Source: Symsagittifera roscoffensis (taxonomy: Eukaryota > Xenacoelomorpha > Acoela > Convolutidae). Taken from it: 64,000 nucleotides of DNA. Of this stretch, positions 23,601 through 32,638 are shown piece after piece. The DNA lies in contig NC_087062.1 of NCBI RefSeq assembly GCF_963678635.1, forward strand, positions 33,827,651-33,891,650, in the 5' to 3' direction. Made by a program: the position numbers and the translations under genes. Numbering within the stretch: the stretch's first letter is position 1; each line of letters opens with the position of its first letter. The notes under the pieces are model-generated. The model made no database searches and was not told where the DNA came from. It worked only from the letters and a program-made list of their open reading frames with translations.

Positions 23601-26600
23601 TTCAGAATATTAAGTGACTGCGGTTTATTTTCAATTCGGGATTTCGTCTTGAACAAGAAATAGAAATGAGAATTGAAATTAAAAGCAAAAACCATTCAAT
23701 AATCACAAAATTTAAAATTCTTGAAAAACGAACTTGATCACCGGCCCTTTTATAAATTTAAGAAAACGCATGGTGTGATTTAGTTTATGCATGGTGTGAT
23801 TTAGTGAAAATTTAATGAGCGAAGTGAAATGTCCTTTATTGTGGTTTTTGTGTTTTTTTTTCGGGGAAAAGTCGCCTTTAGCCGTTTGACTTTGATTTTT
23901 TTTAAGTTCCTTTCAAACCCATTTGCTACATGGAAATCAAACTAAAAACGTGCTAATGGCACAAGTTTCAGCTTTTAATTTTAAAATTTCTTGGTAGAGT
24001 AAAAATCAAGTTCATTCCAGTAAGGTTAGTTCTATCAAAAAAAGTGTCATGAATAAGAAAATCACAAAAATATAACAGCTTTTGGATGATTCATTTTTAA
24101 CTGACATTATTCGAAATTTAAAAAGTAAAAAACAAGTAACTTTTGGGTGAATTCATGACCCTTTTTTAATTATCTGTTGCCTATATTTTGGTGGTTTCAA
24201 AGTTGCTGTTCAGTCCCTATTTTAGTCCGGATTCATTTTCATTTAGGCAATTAAGCGATAAGTATTCCGATTGCCATTTACCGTACTTAAAATAGTTTTT
24301 GGTGAGAAAAAATGAGTGAATGATTTAAAAAATTTTGACATTTATTTCAAATTTGTTTAAGCTTTCTTACCACATGTTAGCTGATCTTACCAATTCTGAT
24401 CAATTAGCATGTCTCAAATCAATTTTAAATGCTTTTAGAGCTGAATTATTTTGCCACCTTCGCTACACGTTAATAAGAAACTAGAAAATTCGTGCTCAGC
24501 GTGTCGTATAGCGCATTTTTAGTTAGCGTTTGTGCGATTTGCAGAGGATCTATGAAAGTCCTGTCTAAGCATAGTTCTTTTCTCTTATTTCCTCACATTC
24601 CAGACTGAGTTATTTTGTTGAGCAAAGCTCCTTTTTTGCGACTCAAGGCCGTTTCTTTGCGTCTAGAAGTTTCACGTGATACCACTGTTGCAGCCGTAAT
24701 CACACACTATGATTGCCATGGCAGGGGAACAATTACACAATCTGACGATCACGAAGGGAACGCCTTACCACTATGCCAAGTGCCTCGATAGAGTTCTCTG
24801 ATAGATCAAAGTATATCGGGTACTGGGTCCTTCTTTTTTCTCACATGCCGTTATTCATAATGTTTTCTTTTCGACCAGATGTTTTTCCGGAATAATATTT
24901 GTAAATTTTTCCCCCAAAATGCATCCCATACAAGGTCGAGTGATATATCACAATGAATCTATTTCAGTCATAACTTGGATTGCGAAAAGTTAATTCTGAA
25001 AAATTGCCTCAGTTTGGAAAAAAACTGGCCGGAGGCTGATGAGTAAGCTAATTAGAAAGGCGAGCGTGTCTTATTTTAGCAATTTACAGGCAATTTTAGC
25101 TTGTTTTGAAGCTGAAATTTTGCAAAAAAAAATGTGTATTAAAACTGAAAAGAAAACCTTTTTTTCAGTGCTGTTGTGGTCGGATCTTATTGTGCTATTT
25201 ACACTGCTAGTGGCGGCCATTGTGCTCTCTTTTTTCCACCATTCTTTTTTTTCATTGTCTTTTTTTGTAGTCTGAGTATTCTCTCCCTACCATTAATTTT
25301 TTGAGCAGATTTTTATGTAGATTGCCAGATTGCTGATCTGAGATTGATGAATTATTGATTTTTCTTTTGATTTTTTTGTTTGTGGTGATAAAATTAATAA
25401 GTCTACGTCCCAACCAGTAGTGTTCATAAATTTAGCATACAAAATGTTTCCAACTTAAATTGATTTTCGCACAAAATAATCTATTTTTCCGAAGAATTTT
25501 TTATTGAGAATTTTATTTGCGTTAGAAATTTTGAAATTTCGTGCGATGCTTCTGCCCTTGATTTTTCTTCGCATTCGTTTAATGTTGAGTTTCTCCATAG
25601 AACGTGCAATATTAAATTCAATGACCTTGATCGTGTCACTTTATGATGACGTTGGTCCATTGTTCTTATCGAAGCTTAGTAAGATGCGATAATCTGTCTT
25701 TGAATATTATGTTTTCCCAGACCTCTTTGATCTGGCCAACTGATATTTATCGGCTCCCTTTGTCATTTGAAAGAAAAAAACTGCGCCTGCATTCAAGCGT
25801 TGGTTTTTAATTCTTTGAGAGTCTATATACATTTTTATTTTAATACATTAAGCACTGTATTTGATTCAAATTCGATCTAATTTTGTTTTTATAGATTTTG
25901 CGAACTGTATTCAATGACAAACATGTACAAGCAAGCATTTAGTAAAACACCAAAACTTCACTTTATAAAAAACTCGTTATTTTCAAAGTGCCGTAATATT
26001 TTGATAAATTGACGGAGCTATCATGAATTGCTTTGAGCTCTCCTGATTTTAGCTACAATTTAACTAACATTTTTGGGACTTCTAGAATAGTCTAACTTTT
26101 TGCAGATGGTTCCAGCTTTGATTTATTTTGGCTGAATTTTTTTGAACTATTATTTTTTTAAAACTATTTTTGACCATGTAGCGAGTTCTTACTTATGCGA
26201 AGTCCTTAGTATACAACAATGCTTACATCTCGAAGCAACCCGACAAGCTCAACATCTTTGCCTCTTGTGCCCAAAAATGGCATCATATCCCATCGGAATG
26301 ATTCATCGGAAGATAGTAAGCAGTGTGAGTGTTGTAGGAATTCGAAGCAGATGGTGGAGCAATTGAAGACGCAGTTGGGGGGCAAGGAAAGCGAGTTGGT
26401 TGAAATGAGGAAACAGCTGTTCGAACAGGTGCAGATTAATGAACGACAGATGGCAGTGCAGAAAGAACAGGTTGGTAGTAACATTTTCTAACCCGCTGAT
26501 GCTCCTTTTTTTCATTTTGTAGAAAATTATAATTTTTCGCAAATTGAAAAAAGTTACAAGCCACTGTATATGTCCTCATTTTGACTGTGATTAATACCAT

Positions 26601-29221
26601 TCATAGGTGGCCCGAGCCGCTCCCCTTGCTATGTATGACCAAACAATTTTAAAATAGAAACAGAAATTGTCGAAGCAAAAAAAACTATATCAAAACTGAC
26701 CTATAAAGTTTTGGGTAAAATAAGTATTTTACGGTCTTTTAGGTCACCTTTTATCACCAACATATGCAACAGAAATTGTCGAAGCGAAAAAAAAGAAAAT
26801 TACCAAAACTGACGAAAAAAGTTGTATAAATTAAGTATTTTTAAGGTCTTTTAAGTCGCTTTTTGACACCAACATATGCTGAGTCAAAATTACCAAATCA
26901 AAAAGAAGAGAGAATCGAATTTTTTTGATAATTGTCTCTCACTCAAATAAACTGTAACCTACGTGAAATATAAAACTCATGATTATTTTGTTGATAAATT
27001 GCTGGATTGTGTAGACGAGAATAGCGGAGGAGTTGTCTGGAATGGGAGCCCAGTGCAAGGGGGAGAGACATCTGCAAGTGATGCAGCGACAGAAGGAGGC
27101 ACTCTCCGATCTCAGACACCGGATCAAACTCCTAGAACAGAACAGACCGCCCAGTCAGTATTCCTTTATCATAAGCACTAATGTTGTAATTTACAGCTTA
27201 TAATTTGTATTTAGTTGTACAAATGGTCAAATTTTGTGGAATAATCAATTGATCATTTTATTTGACTGCTTGTTTTGTTTAGAAGCAAATATAGTTTCCC
27301 CTGGCAAATATAGTTTGCTGGTTCTTTTAATTAGAAATTTATTTTATTTTTAGAAAAAGGCAAGTTTCTCGAAATGTGAATCTAGTTGTCATTAGAGCCA
27401 TTCCATGTAGTTCATAATCCAGATTCCAACACTCACAGCAAGTAAAAAAAAAACTATCCGTTTGAAATATGTGACATTTAAATTATTTTTTTTTAAGTTC
27501 CCACTGCTGACCAAGCATTAGGCCAAGTTGCGCTTCTGCAGCGCGAACTGGCAGAATTAAAGGCACAACAAGGTGCCGGATCCGGTCAAGACATCCCAGG
27601 ACTAGACATTGACGACGAAGACTTCATGGACGCCGACTCCGGAGAGGTCAAGAAAGGCCGCGGTAAGATCGAAGAGGCACTTCTGAAAGCAAACAGAGTC
27701 GAAAATGCAGAAGCACTTGACCTCAGTGAAAAGAGCTACTTTAGTCTGACCAAGTCTTTAGCTCGAAGGCTGGGTTTGGAGAACATGAACGGGAATCGAA
27801 CCTTAGCCCATATTTCAAGAGACGAGAGGGAAAAGTTATTTGTGGAACGAGAGAAAGATATTGAGCAGATTAATTCAAACGTGGGTGCCCTGCAGTCGCG
27901 AGTTGAACGAAAAGACGAATTGTTGAATACATACGAGAAAGACCTGAACAAACTTAGAGAGATGGAGGCTATTGCTGCCCAGAAGCAGAAAGAAGTGCTC
28001 AAAGCTAATGTAAATATCGAACTGTATTTGAAAATTTTCTTTCAAAGTTTCTACTCAAATTATGCAATTATTAACAACTATAAAGTTCTTGCGAGCTAGA
28101 ATCCCTTTCCTCAGCATTTCCTCGAACTAAACAGTTCTAATTGTATCTTGGGATTTTTCTTATTACATCCTGAAAATTATATAAGAAATACTCAATAAGA
28201 AAACTTTGTTTTGATGGATGTTTTTAAAACAAAATAATCAGCTTTTTATAAGAGCTAAAAAATCAATAAGCAGATGAATTTAGGCAGACCTGCGGGCGAA
28301 GAAAGAGGAGATCGAGTTCATCCGGGAGGCTCTTAGGAGGACGAAGGAGGACTACGAAAGAGAGAAGAGACTCAATGTTGCAATAAAGAGTAAAAAGGTA
28401 GTAACTTCTTTACACACTTATGTGAGTAATTACAACTTTCTTTTGATCGTTTAACTTTAAAATAAGGAAGCTCTTTTCTGTGACTTGTTAAATACTTTTA
28501 CAAAAAAAACTTCATAATATTCTTATAGTTAAACCGTCAAAAAAGCACACCCACTTCAATGATTTTTGACTAAGACTTGGCTCAAGGTTTCGAAAGTTTT
28601 GCTGCGATGTCATTGAGAGCATCGAGGTATTGTTTGAACATTGAGCCTTCGCTGGACAGTATGTTTATTTGTTCACACAACTCAACAGGGTGAGTTCTTG
28701 GAGCAGTTTGAGAAGCAGGCACAGCAGAACAAAAGTGGCATGCAGGGTGTGAACAAGACGGGTCATAGTTGTGTGCCTGAAGATGTGATGGGCAAGGACA
28801 GCAGACGCAAGAGGGAGGAGAACGAACGCCTCAAGAAGAAAAGCTACGAGGTGGAGAAACTCAAGGAGGTACCAATATATCCATCTCTTTTCAATTTAGC
28901 TACTAATCTAAGAAGTTGCAAAACAATAGAAGTAACCGCAACTGATCTACATGTAAAAACACTTAAGTGAATTTGAATATCTCAAGTCAGTTAAGGATTT
29001 TTGTGTCCACTTTAACAGTTTTTTTTTAAACATCGATCAATGGCCAATGCTTTCTTTTCAGCTTCTTAAAGAGAAGGAGAACCAAATATCGGAGTTATCG
29101 GTCAAAGTAGTCAACTATGAAAGCACCGCGGTAGGAATAATTCATATTCATTTTCAAATTCGAAAAAAGTTTTAATGAACCCTACATCTGTCAATAACTT
29201 GTGTTTCAGGAAGCTCATTGA
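2428..29221 (+). CDS. FHAD1: FHAD1-like coiled-coil protein (22 exons; FHA domain upstream of window)
   Basis: Exons with matching splice phases: 2428-2698, 3378-3559, 6801-6974, 7494-7775, 8093-8255, 9754-10002, 10087-10185, 10250-10339, 10417-10500, 10739-10956, 11160-11283, 11475-11678, 11988-12105, 12248-12354, 14220-14379, about 26236-26470, 27015-27153, 27498-28009, 28284-28397, 28689-28868, 29062-29130, 29210-29221 (TGA). Together they give about 1260 codons. The product has a Pro/Ser-rich start, then almost continuous coiled coil broken by a KPKIPPKP linker (exon 13). The C-terminal third has blocks characteristic of vertebrate FHAD1 as I know the family: GELSESQKEEVE, a CKGERH...RQKEALSDLR block, ALDLSEK, RDEREKL, a RKDELL..YEKDL block and EREKRLNVAI. 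FHAD1 carries an N-terminal FHA phosphopeptide-binding domain; none is seen here, so it must precede 2428. The start of exon 16 is the only weak boundary (26236 or 26248). The cellular role of FHAD1 is poorly known. Confidence 0.85.
3571..4948 (+). mobile_element. Hairpin-ended element, family C (FHAD1 intron copy)
   Basis: Begins with the family C head GAAGCTTTGCACCACTTGCG (3583-3602 region), a short hairpin made of a GCGAAGC-type and a GCTTTGC-type arm. It ends with TCTAGTACC and a TTGC..GCAA hairpin (4910-4948). Inside are recurrent motifs such as GTTTCAGCCGAAG. There is no coding capacity. The same head and tail recur at several sites in the window, once in reverse orientation. It starts about 11 bp after the donor of the exon ending at 3559. 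Confidence 0.5.
5208..6334 (+). mobile_element. Composite of hairpin-ended families B and A
   Basis: Family B spans about 5208-5797. It starts TTGTTCCGAC and ends with GGTCGGAACA, a GTGC.ACTT.GCAC hairpin (GTGCTACTTGCAC) and CCTTGTT. Family A spans about 5797-6334. It starts TTGTTCCGAC with hairpin ACTTTCGATACGAAAGT, and ends with GTCGGAACA, the hairpin TCAGGGCTTCGCTCTGA and about 15 nt closing in CTTGTT. Neither codes for protein. The same B-then-A arrangement recurs at 20853-22036. Stem-loops near both ends, unequal subterminal inverted repeats and head-to-tail joining suggest non-autonomous Helentron/DINE-like elements. Confidence 0.6.
7010..7185 (-). mobile_element. MITE-like element with GGATCTACTTAACAATT ends
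   Basis: At 7017-7074 GGATCTACTTAACAATTA faces its near-complement TAATTGTTTAGTAGATTC across a short C/G-rich spacer. The following DNA, read on the minus strand (AAAGCAGTATATTAGC, TTTTGCTGCATTCTGATTGG), matches the sequence at 58606-58690. Related copies lie at 52878-53026, 58441-58750 and 63556-63955. Confidence 0.5.
8358..8882 (+). mobile_element. Family A hairpin-ended element
   Basis: Starts TTGTTCCGACTATTTTCGAA, carries the family A core (TTAACGCGCATTATATTCCG at about 8574-8593; AAATGGCGTGTGGCGG) and ends with CAGGGTTTCGCTCTGTTATG then CAGTTTTGTT. Somewhat diverged from the 5797 copy. It directly abuts the next family A-like copy, giving a tandem pair in one FHAD1-like intron. Confidence 0.6.
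8883..9474 (+). mobile_element. Diverged family A hairpin-ended element, in tandem
   Basis: Begins at the TTGTTCCGAGAC junction with the previous copy; its 5' part is altered. The core TAACGCGCGATATATTTCGC (9181-9200) and the end hairpin CAGAGCTTCGCCCTGATGCG (9442-9461) followed by CAGCCTTGTT are clear. Confidence 0.55.
9754..10500 (+). CDS. FHAD1: FHAD1-like: four consecutive symmetric phase-1 exons
   Basis: Exons 9754-10002 (249 nt), 10087-10185 (99), 10250-10339 (90) and 10417-10500 (84) each start and end in phase 1 and are multiples of three. Any of them can therefore be skipped without a frame change. Introns between them are only 64-84 bp, far shorter than the rest of the gene. The encoded segments are acidic and helical (EFFESHCQL, EKEEMAEKFE, LEAQVQAQSEALEAS). 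The last exon ends in GAAG followed by GCGAGT, so its intron is of GC-AG type. The next acceptor (10737-10738) restores the same phase. Confidence 0.75.
11313..11425 (+). repeat. Short tandem repeat in intron
   Basis: The motif GTCGAATTAGAAATATTTTA occurs three times, the last two followed by GCAGG.CTATTGTTCCAA. A local duplication in a FHAD1-like intron, no function seen. Confidence 0.6.
13160..13797 (-). mobile_element. Family C hairpin-ended element, reverse copy
   Basis: Read on the minus strand it starts ACACAGAGGCGAAGCTGCGC (13797 downwards, hairpin GCGAAGC-TGC-GCTTCGC). It ends near 13160 with the hairpin ACACTTGCTTAGCAAGTGT. These are the family C head and tail. Within it, 13830-13960 lies outside the element and holds a separate 77 bp tandem duplication (GAAAAATTGAATGAATAATC twice). 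Confidence 0.45.
13605..13682 (+). repeat. tRNA-like module (SINE head or tRNA relic)
   Basis: Contains an A-box-like GACTGAGAGGTTAGTGCG and a B-box-like AAATTCGAATCTGA at tRNA-like spacing. I cannot close a full cloverleaf, so a relic or SINE promoter is more likely than a working tRNA gene. Other such modules in this region are at 14100-14172 (-) and 15306-15372 (-). Confidence 0.35.
14677..14682 (-). terminator. Polyadenylation signal of the GluD-like gene
   Basis: AATAAA on the minus strand about 100 bp past the TGA at 14784-14782, in AT-rich DNA, 300 bp downstream of the FHAD1-like donor on the opposite strand. Confidence 0.5.
14782..22252 (-). CDS. Delta-type ionotropic glutamate receptor (GluD-like), complete
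   Basis: Eleven exons in consistent phase: 22252-22222 (ATG), 20837-20586, 20100-19964, 19552-19204, 19033-18694, 18067-17878, 17321-17090, 16906-16265, 16092-16010, 15777-15583, 14994-14782 (TGA). They give 887 codons plus stop. Order: signal peptide (MAGLTWLILTG...), amino-terminal domain to about residue 420, S1 ligand lobe from LKIVTIEEHPF (about 440), M1, pore loop with MQQGGDATP, M3 with YTANLAAFLTV, S2 lobe, M4 (NVAGVFYIL...) and a cytoplasmic tail of about 35 residues. Delta-like features are VVDFTASYMDYGVSIL, NFAFLWD (Asp where AMPA/kainate receptors have Glu) and QQGG in the pore. The ligand Arg in RNYDRELVVDF is kept. It is a tetrameric neuronal membrane channel subunit or synaptic receptor. 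The whole gene lies inside an FHAD1-like intron on the other strand. An AATAAA on the minus strand lies at 14682-14677. A kainate-type assignment is the main alternative. Confidence 0.85.
15306..15372 (-). repeat. tRNA-like module
   Basis: On the minus strand TGACACAGATGGGACGACC fits an A box and GGTTCGGTTCCGACAC a B box. It sits in the last intron of the GluD-like gene. Best read as the head of a tRNA-derived SINE; no terminator or closed acceptor stem seen. Confidence 0.35.
16265..16906 (-). CDS. GluD-like receptor exon 8: S1 end, M1, pore, M3, S2 start
   Basis: The diagnostic exon, 642 nt, phase 1-1, residues about 511-724. In order: DILYKKAHMAVAGMI with the ligand-contact Arg, VVDFT, M1 (VQVWICISIATFGIGLMLFVL region), the pore helix NSIWFALASLMQQGG with Gln at the Q/R site, M3 with WWFFTLIIIATYTANLAAFL, and YGTV of S2. 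The usual SYTANLAAF motif reads TYTANLAAF here, a conservative Ser-to-Thr change at its first position. M1, pore and M3 sit in one exon with no intron. Confidence 0.9.
20853..22036 (+). mobile_element. Composite B+A hairpin-ended element in GluD-like intron 1
   Basis: Family B at about 20853-21508 starts TTGTTCCGACCATTTGAAAC and ends in GGTCGGAACA, the hairpin CTGTGCTACTTGCACAG and TTCTTGTT. Family A at about 21508-22036 starts TTGTTCCGACTTTCGATACG (hairpin ACTTTCG-ATA-CGAAAGT) and ends with TCAGGGCTTCGCCCTGA (7 bp stem) and GCAGTCTTGTT. The family A part is very close to the 5797 copy. Confidence 0.65.
22222..22252 (-). CDS. GluD-like receptor exon 1: signal peptide start and GC donor
   Basis: 31 coding bases from ATG at 22252. 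The exon ends ACAG followed by GCAAGT, an ideal GC-type donor with no GT nearby. Joining to the acceptor TTGCTTTAG before 20837 gives a Gly codon and a hydrophobic signal peptide continuing LMVGILSS. This start is chosen because it alone supplies a signal sequence in phase. The intron holds a B+A element pair. Confidence 0.7.
22253..26235 (+). other. Intron/upstream stretch without recognised gene
   Basis: Between the start codon of the GluD-like gene and the next FHAD1-like exon. It must contain the receptor promoter and 5' UTR, but I see no firm TATA or initiator. Contents noted are a reverse SINE copy (24483-24832) and AT-rich unique DNA. Short ORFs (22720-22929, 25039-25275) show no family features. 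Confidence 0.5.
24483..24832 (-). mobile_element. tRNA-derived SINE, reverse copy
   Basis: Read on the minus strand it starts GGCACTTGGCATAGTGGTAA (A box TGGCATAGTGG). A B-box-like TGTAATTGTTCCCCTGCC follows, and then a shared body with GGCCTTGAGTCGCAAAAAAG, ACTCAGTCTGGAATGTGAGG and CATAGATCCTCTGCAAATCG. The same head and body occur at 29833-30150 and 30599-30915 on the plus strand, which defines a family of about 320-350 bp. Confidence 0.7.
26655..26880 (+). repeat. Tandem duplication of about 113 bp
   Basis: ACAGAAATTGTCGAAGC....AAAACTGAC....AAGTATTTT....GGTCTTTTA.GTC....ACCAACATATGC occurs twice in a row in an FHAD1-like intron. The copies differ at many sites, so it is an old local duplication. 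Confidence 0.65.
27498..28009 (+). CDS. FHAD1: FHAD1-like: most conserved C-terminal exon
   Basis: The largest exon in the chain, 512 nt, phase 1 in and phase 0 out. It opens with ADQALGQVALLQRELAELK, then an acidic linker (DIDDEDFMDAD), then the family signature: ENAEALDLSEKSY, a ...LGLENMNG... segment, ISRDEREKLF, and ERKDELLNTYEKDLNKLRE. These blocks in this order are how I identify the gene as FHAD1-like. Preceding exon 27015-27153 carries GAQCKGERHLQV and RQKEALSDLRHRIKLLE, which also match the family. Confidence 0.85.
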
Positions 29222-29394
29222 CAACATCCGACTGAAAACTGGCCACAAAAATGATCCTATCTGTCCTTAATGCAGCAAACTTTTGATGGTTTCTGTCTTC
29301 GGTCTATTCTATCGAATCAAATTGACTTTATTATGAAAGTACAACCGTGTTTTAGATCAAAAGCATTGTGCATATTTGTATATAATTAAATAAA
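28284..29394 (+). CDS. FHAD1: FHAD1-like terminal exons, stop and polyadenylation signal
   Basis: Exons 28284-28397, 28689-28868 and 29062-29130 are all phase 0-0. They end with the four-codon exon 29210-29221 (Glu-Ala-His-stop). The first encodes the basic helix EALRRTKEDYEREKRLNVAI; the second a Lys/Arg-rich tail with KREENERLKKKSYEVEKLKE. A 3' UTR of about 170 bp follows, with AATAAA at 29389-29394. The very short last exon depends on the acceptor GTGTTTCAG at 29201-29209. An alternative would be termination by read-through into the preceding intron. Confidence 0.7.
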
Positions 29395-29832
29395 ATTATT
29401 ATATGTGTACATACTGTTTAGTTAAAAACTGAATTTTTGTCAAAGACATGAAGTTTTTTGGGAAATTAGAGTTTCGAAGAGATAAAAGTAGTCATGTCAG
29501 GTAGTTAATTTTCCGAAATCGGAGTTTTTTAGAGGAAGGTATCACACAGTAACACGTAAAAGTTAGCTTCTCGAGTGGACCTCCAAATGCTTTCTGCAAG
29601 TCAATCTCAGTTGCATATCTGTTAAAATCTCCAGTTCGATTTCTGTAAAACGTTCTTGCTTAAAACTGTGTTTTGTAAATATCAGTGCCACTTAAATCAC
29701 GACCAAAAAGTTTCCGTATAATACAACTGTTGACCTGATCTTATGCTTAACTTGACGTATCTGTTCTCGTATATAAAAAAATTTTATGTTTCAAATCAAA
29801 CAAAGGTATGCCGTTAAGAAAGAAAAATCTTA

Positions 29833-30150
29833 GGCACTTAGCATAGTGGTAATGCGTTCACTTCGAGATCGTCAGATTGCGTAATCGATCCCCTGCCATG
29901 GCAATGATAGTGTGTGAGGACGAGCTCTCATTTGACCTCTAGCTTCAGGTTTACCTCAGCCTGACCGATTACGGTTGCAATATTCGTACCACGTGAAAGT
30001 TCTAGACGCAGAAAACGGCCTTGAGTCGCAAAAAATAGAGCTTCCCTCAGCAAAATAACTCAGTCTGGAACGTGCGGAAATGAGAGAAGAAGGACTATGC
30101 TTAGATAGGCTGGATAGTTTTTCATAGATCCTCAGCGAATCGCAGAAACC
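29833..30150 (+). mobile_element. tRNA-derived SINE
   Basis: Head GGCACTTAGCATAGTGGTAA carries a good RNA polymerase III A box (TAGCATAGTGG). GTAATCGATCCCCTGCCATG is the B-box region. The body (GGCCTTGAGTCGCAAAAAAT, AACTCAGTCTGGAACGTGCG, AGATCCTCAGCGAATCGCAG) matches the reverse copy at 24483-24832. It lies just beyond the 3' end of the FHAD1-like gene. Confidence 0.7.
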
Positions 30151-30598
30151 ACAATTACAAATCTAAACAAGTAGCAATTTTTTCCACGGACTAGCAAAAT
30201 GTAGCTCGCAGCCATTTTACAACTCGACTAGACTGAAAAATAAAGAGCGTTATTTGTGGAGAACTTTAATTAACAAGTATTTTATAAGCAGCCTCTGGCG
30301 CCCGCATATAGTAGTAGGCTTTGAAAAATGAACAGCAAAACTCATTTATTTGAGGTAATATCTAGACCTTGGAAGATTTTCAATATATATTTTTTTGTCC
30401 TGTTTTGGTGATATAAGTTTTCGGCTTTGTTTAAGTCAATATTTCAGGCTGTGGTAGACCTGAAGTTTGAAGTCAAAAGTGAGCTCGTCCTCACATACTT
30501 TCTCACACACGCGAAACTAACACAAGCAAAAACACGATTTGAGACAGTTTCGTGTTTTCTCAGGTTTAGCAGGGTGTCTGTACGAAAAAGAAATTGCC

Positions 30599-30915
30599 AA
30601 AGCATAGTGGTACACCGTTCAATTTGAGATTATCGCATCATGAATTCGATCCCTGCCACGGCAAAGAAAGAAAGTATTGGAGGACAAGCTCCCACTTCAC
30701 TTCTAACTTCAGGTCTGCCACAGCCTGACTAATGTCAGCTGCAATAGTAGTACCAATGGCAAGTTTTAGACGCAACAAATGGCTTTGAGTAGCAAACATT
30801 AACTTCGCTCCACAATAAAATTCTGCGTGGAGTGTGCGTAAGTATTAAAAACGGACCATCATTAGACAGGCTTGTTAGCTTTTCTTAGATCCTCTGCGGA
30901 GAATCACAGACAACA
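30599..30915 (+). mobile_element. tRNA-derived SINE, diverged copy
   Basis: Same layout as the 29833 copy: GCATAGTGGTACACCGTTCA head, GAATTCGATCCCTGCCACGG B-box region, and body with TTTTAGACGCAACAAATGGC and AGATCCTCTGCGGAGAATCA. More substitutions than the other two copies. Confidence 0.65.
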
Positions 30916-31004
30916 TGTATGTTATCCTTTTCAATGTTTTAGCAAAATGATTTTTTCTGATTATTTTACTCGATAATTTTTTTTATTTTGCTTGTTTTCG
31001 AAGT

Positions 31005-31686
31005 TTCAGTGTAATAACGCATACGCGAAATGATAAAATACTGAACTTTGTGTTTGTCGATAAGTTCAACCAAGTTGTTTGCTGTCGTTCTTTTTCAGGT
31101 TAGTTACTTTTTCTTGATTTGACGTTATTTGAACCAAATTAGGAGATAAAGGCTTTGAGCCAGAAAAACTTAACTCTGTCACTAACAAAATTATTATTTT
31201 TTAAAACTTTTTCTCTTTTCTTAACTGTCCAAAGTTAGTTTTTTCTCCACATTAGAAATCAAAGTTTTTTCTTAATTTATCAATTTTAGTTTTTGTTTTA
31301 ATTGTTTATATATACTTAAGTGCAAATTGTTTATAGTAAAGCGTGTTCAGTGTAATAACGCATACGCGAAATAATAAAATACTGAATTTTTTGTTTGTCG
31401 ATAAGTTCAACCAAGTTGTTTGCTGTCGTTTTTTTTCAGGTTAGTTACTTTTTCTTGATTTGACGTTATTTGAACAAAATTAGGAGATAAAGGCTTTGAG
31501 CCAGAAAAACTTAACTCTGTCGCTAACAAAATTATTATTTTTTAAAAAATTTTCTCTTTTCTTAACTGTCCAAAGTTAGTTTTTTCTCCACAATAGAAAT
31601 CAAAATTTTTTCTTAATTTATCAGTTTTAGTTTTTGTTTTAATTGTTTATATATACTTAAGTGCAAATTGTTTATAGTAATGCGCG
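31005..31686 (+). repeat. Tandem duplication of a 341 bp unit
   Basis: Unit one starts TTCAGTGTAATAACGCATAC at 31005 and unit two starts with the same bases at 31346; both end GCAAATTGTTTATAGTAA. Identity is high (a handful of differences by eye). No ORF. The junction repeats TTCAG. Confidence 0.85.
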
Positions 31687-32638
31687 TTCAGCTGAATATA
31701 GGATGAGACATCACATTACAATAAAGGTTTTCAAAATTGTTTTTTGATTTACTCGCTTTATTATCTCCGCAACAAGTACCTGCCCACTCAAAAATTTGTG
31801 TAGAGTTTGCTGGGGTTAGTGGCAAAACAGCACAAAAAAAACAAAAACAGAAAAAAAACAGCGCAGGAGATTAAACACAGAACCGAAGCTGAGCTTTGCA
31901 CCATTTGCGATACAGAAAACCACCGAAAAATTTGAAAAAAATTTCCAAAAAAACAACACCGAAATTTTGTGTTTGTCTCAAATTAAACTCATTTGATGAA
32001 AACTTTTGGCGGAAGACAAGAACCAGCATTGAACTAGCTTGAAAAAGAAACCAGCGATAACTATGCAGACAAAACCGGGATAAATGGAAAATAGGAAAAC
32101 TAAAACGAAAAAATCATTCAAAAAATACTGGAAAAAAAAACTGATAGTTCTTAAGGCAGTCTAAAACCAAGTCTTCTTCTTAGAAACGTTTTCATTCTAG
32201 AAAGATATATAGGATAGACAGCATTTAGAGCAAAATAAAATTCAATTGACGAAAAATTGATGCACAATTTTCCCCAAAAAAATGCAAATATGCTCATGAC
32301 TTCAATTGCCTTCGCCAAAAAGAACATGATAAGAACAGCAGGCAGCTCAAGAATTATCGAGAAAAATAACGAACAAAGTTTTTTTGAAAAGAGAACAAAG
32401 TTTCTAATTTTTTTCAAAGAAAGTCAAAGTGATTTTTAAATTCCAAATATACCTTATCAAAAATGAATTGATATCAAAAAAACGATTAGAAACAAATAAA
32501 CAAAAATTTGAAAAAATCTTCATCATCATCATTGCCGCCTTATCCCGTTCAAACGGGGTCGGCGGGGCGCTCCTGAATCTTCGAGCGCCAGAGTTTGCGG
32601 TCGTGTGCGTCGGCTTCCGTCATTCCTCGTCTTCTCAT

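Noticed and set aside
26142-26366. 74-codon ORF overlapping FHAD1-like exon 16
   Set aside because: A different frame from the coiled-coil reading that joins in phase with exon 27015-27153.
2428-29221. Dynactin p150 or kinesin identity for the long coiled-coil gene
   Set aside because: No CAP-Gly or motor, and the C-terminal blocks follow the FHAD1 pattern instead.
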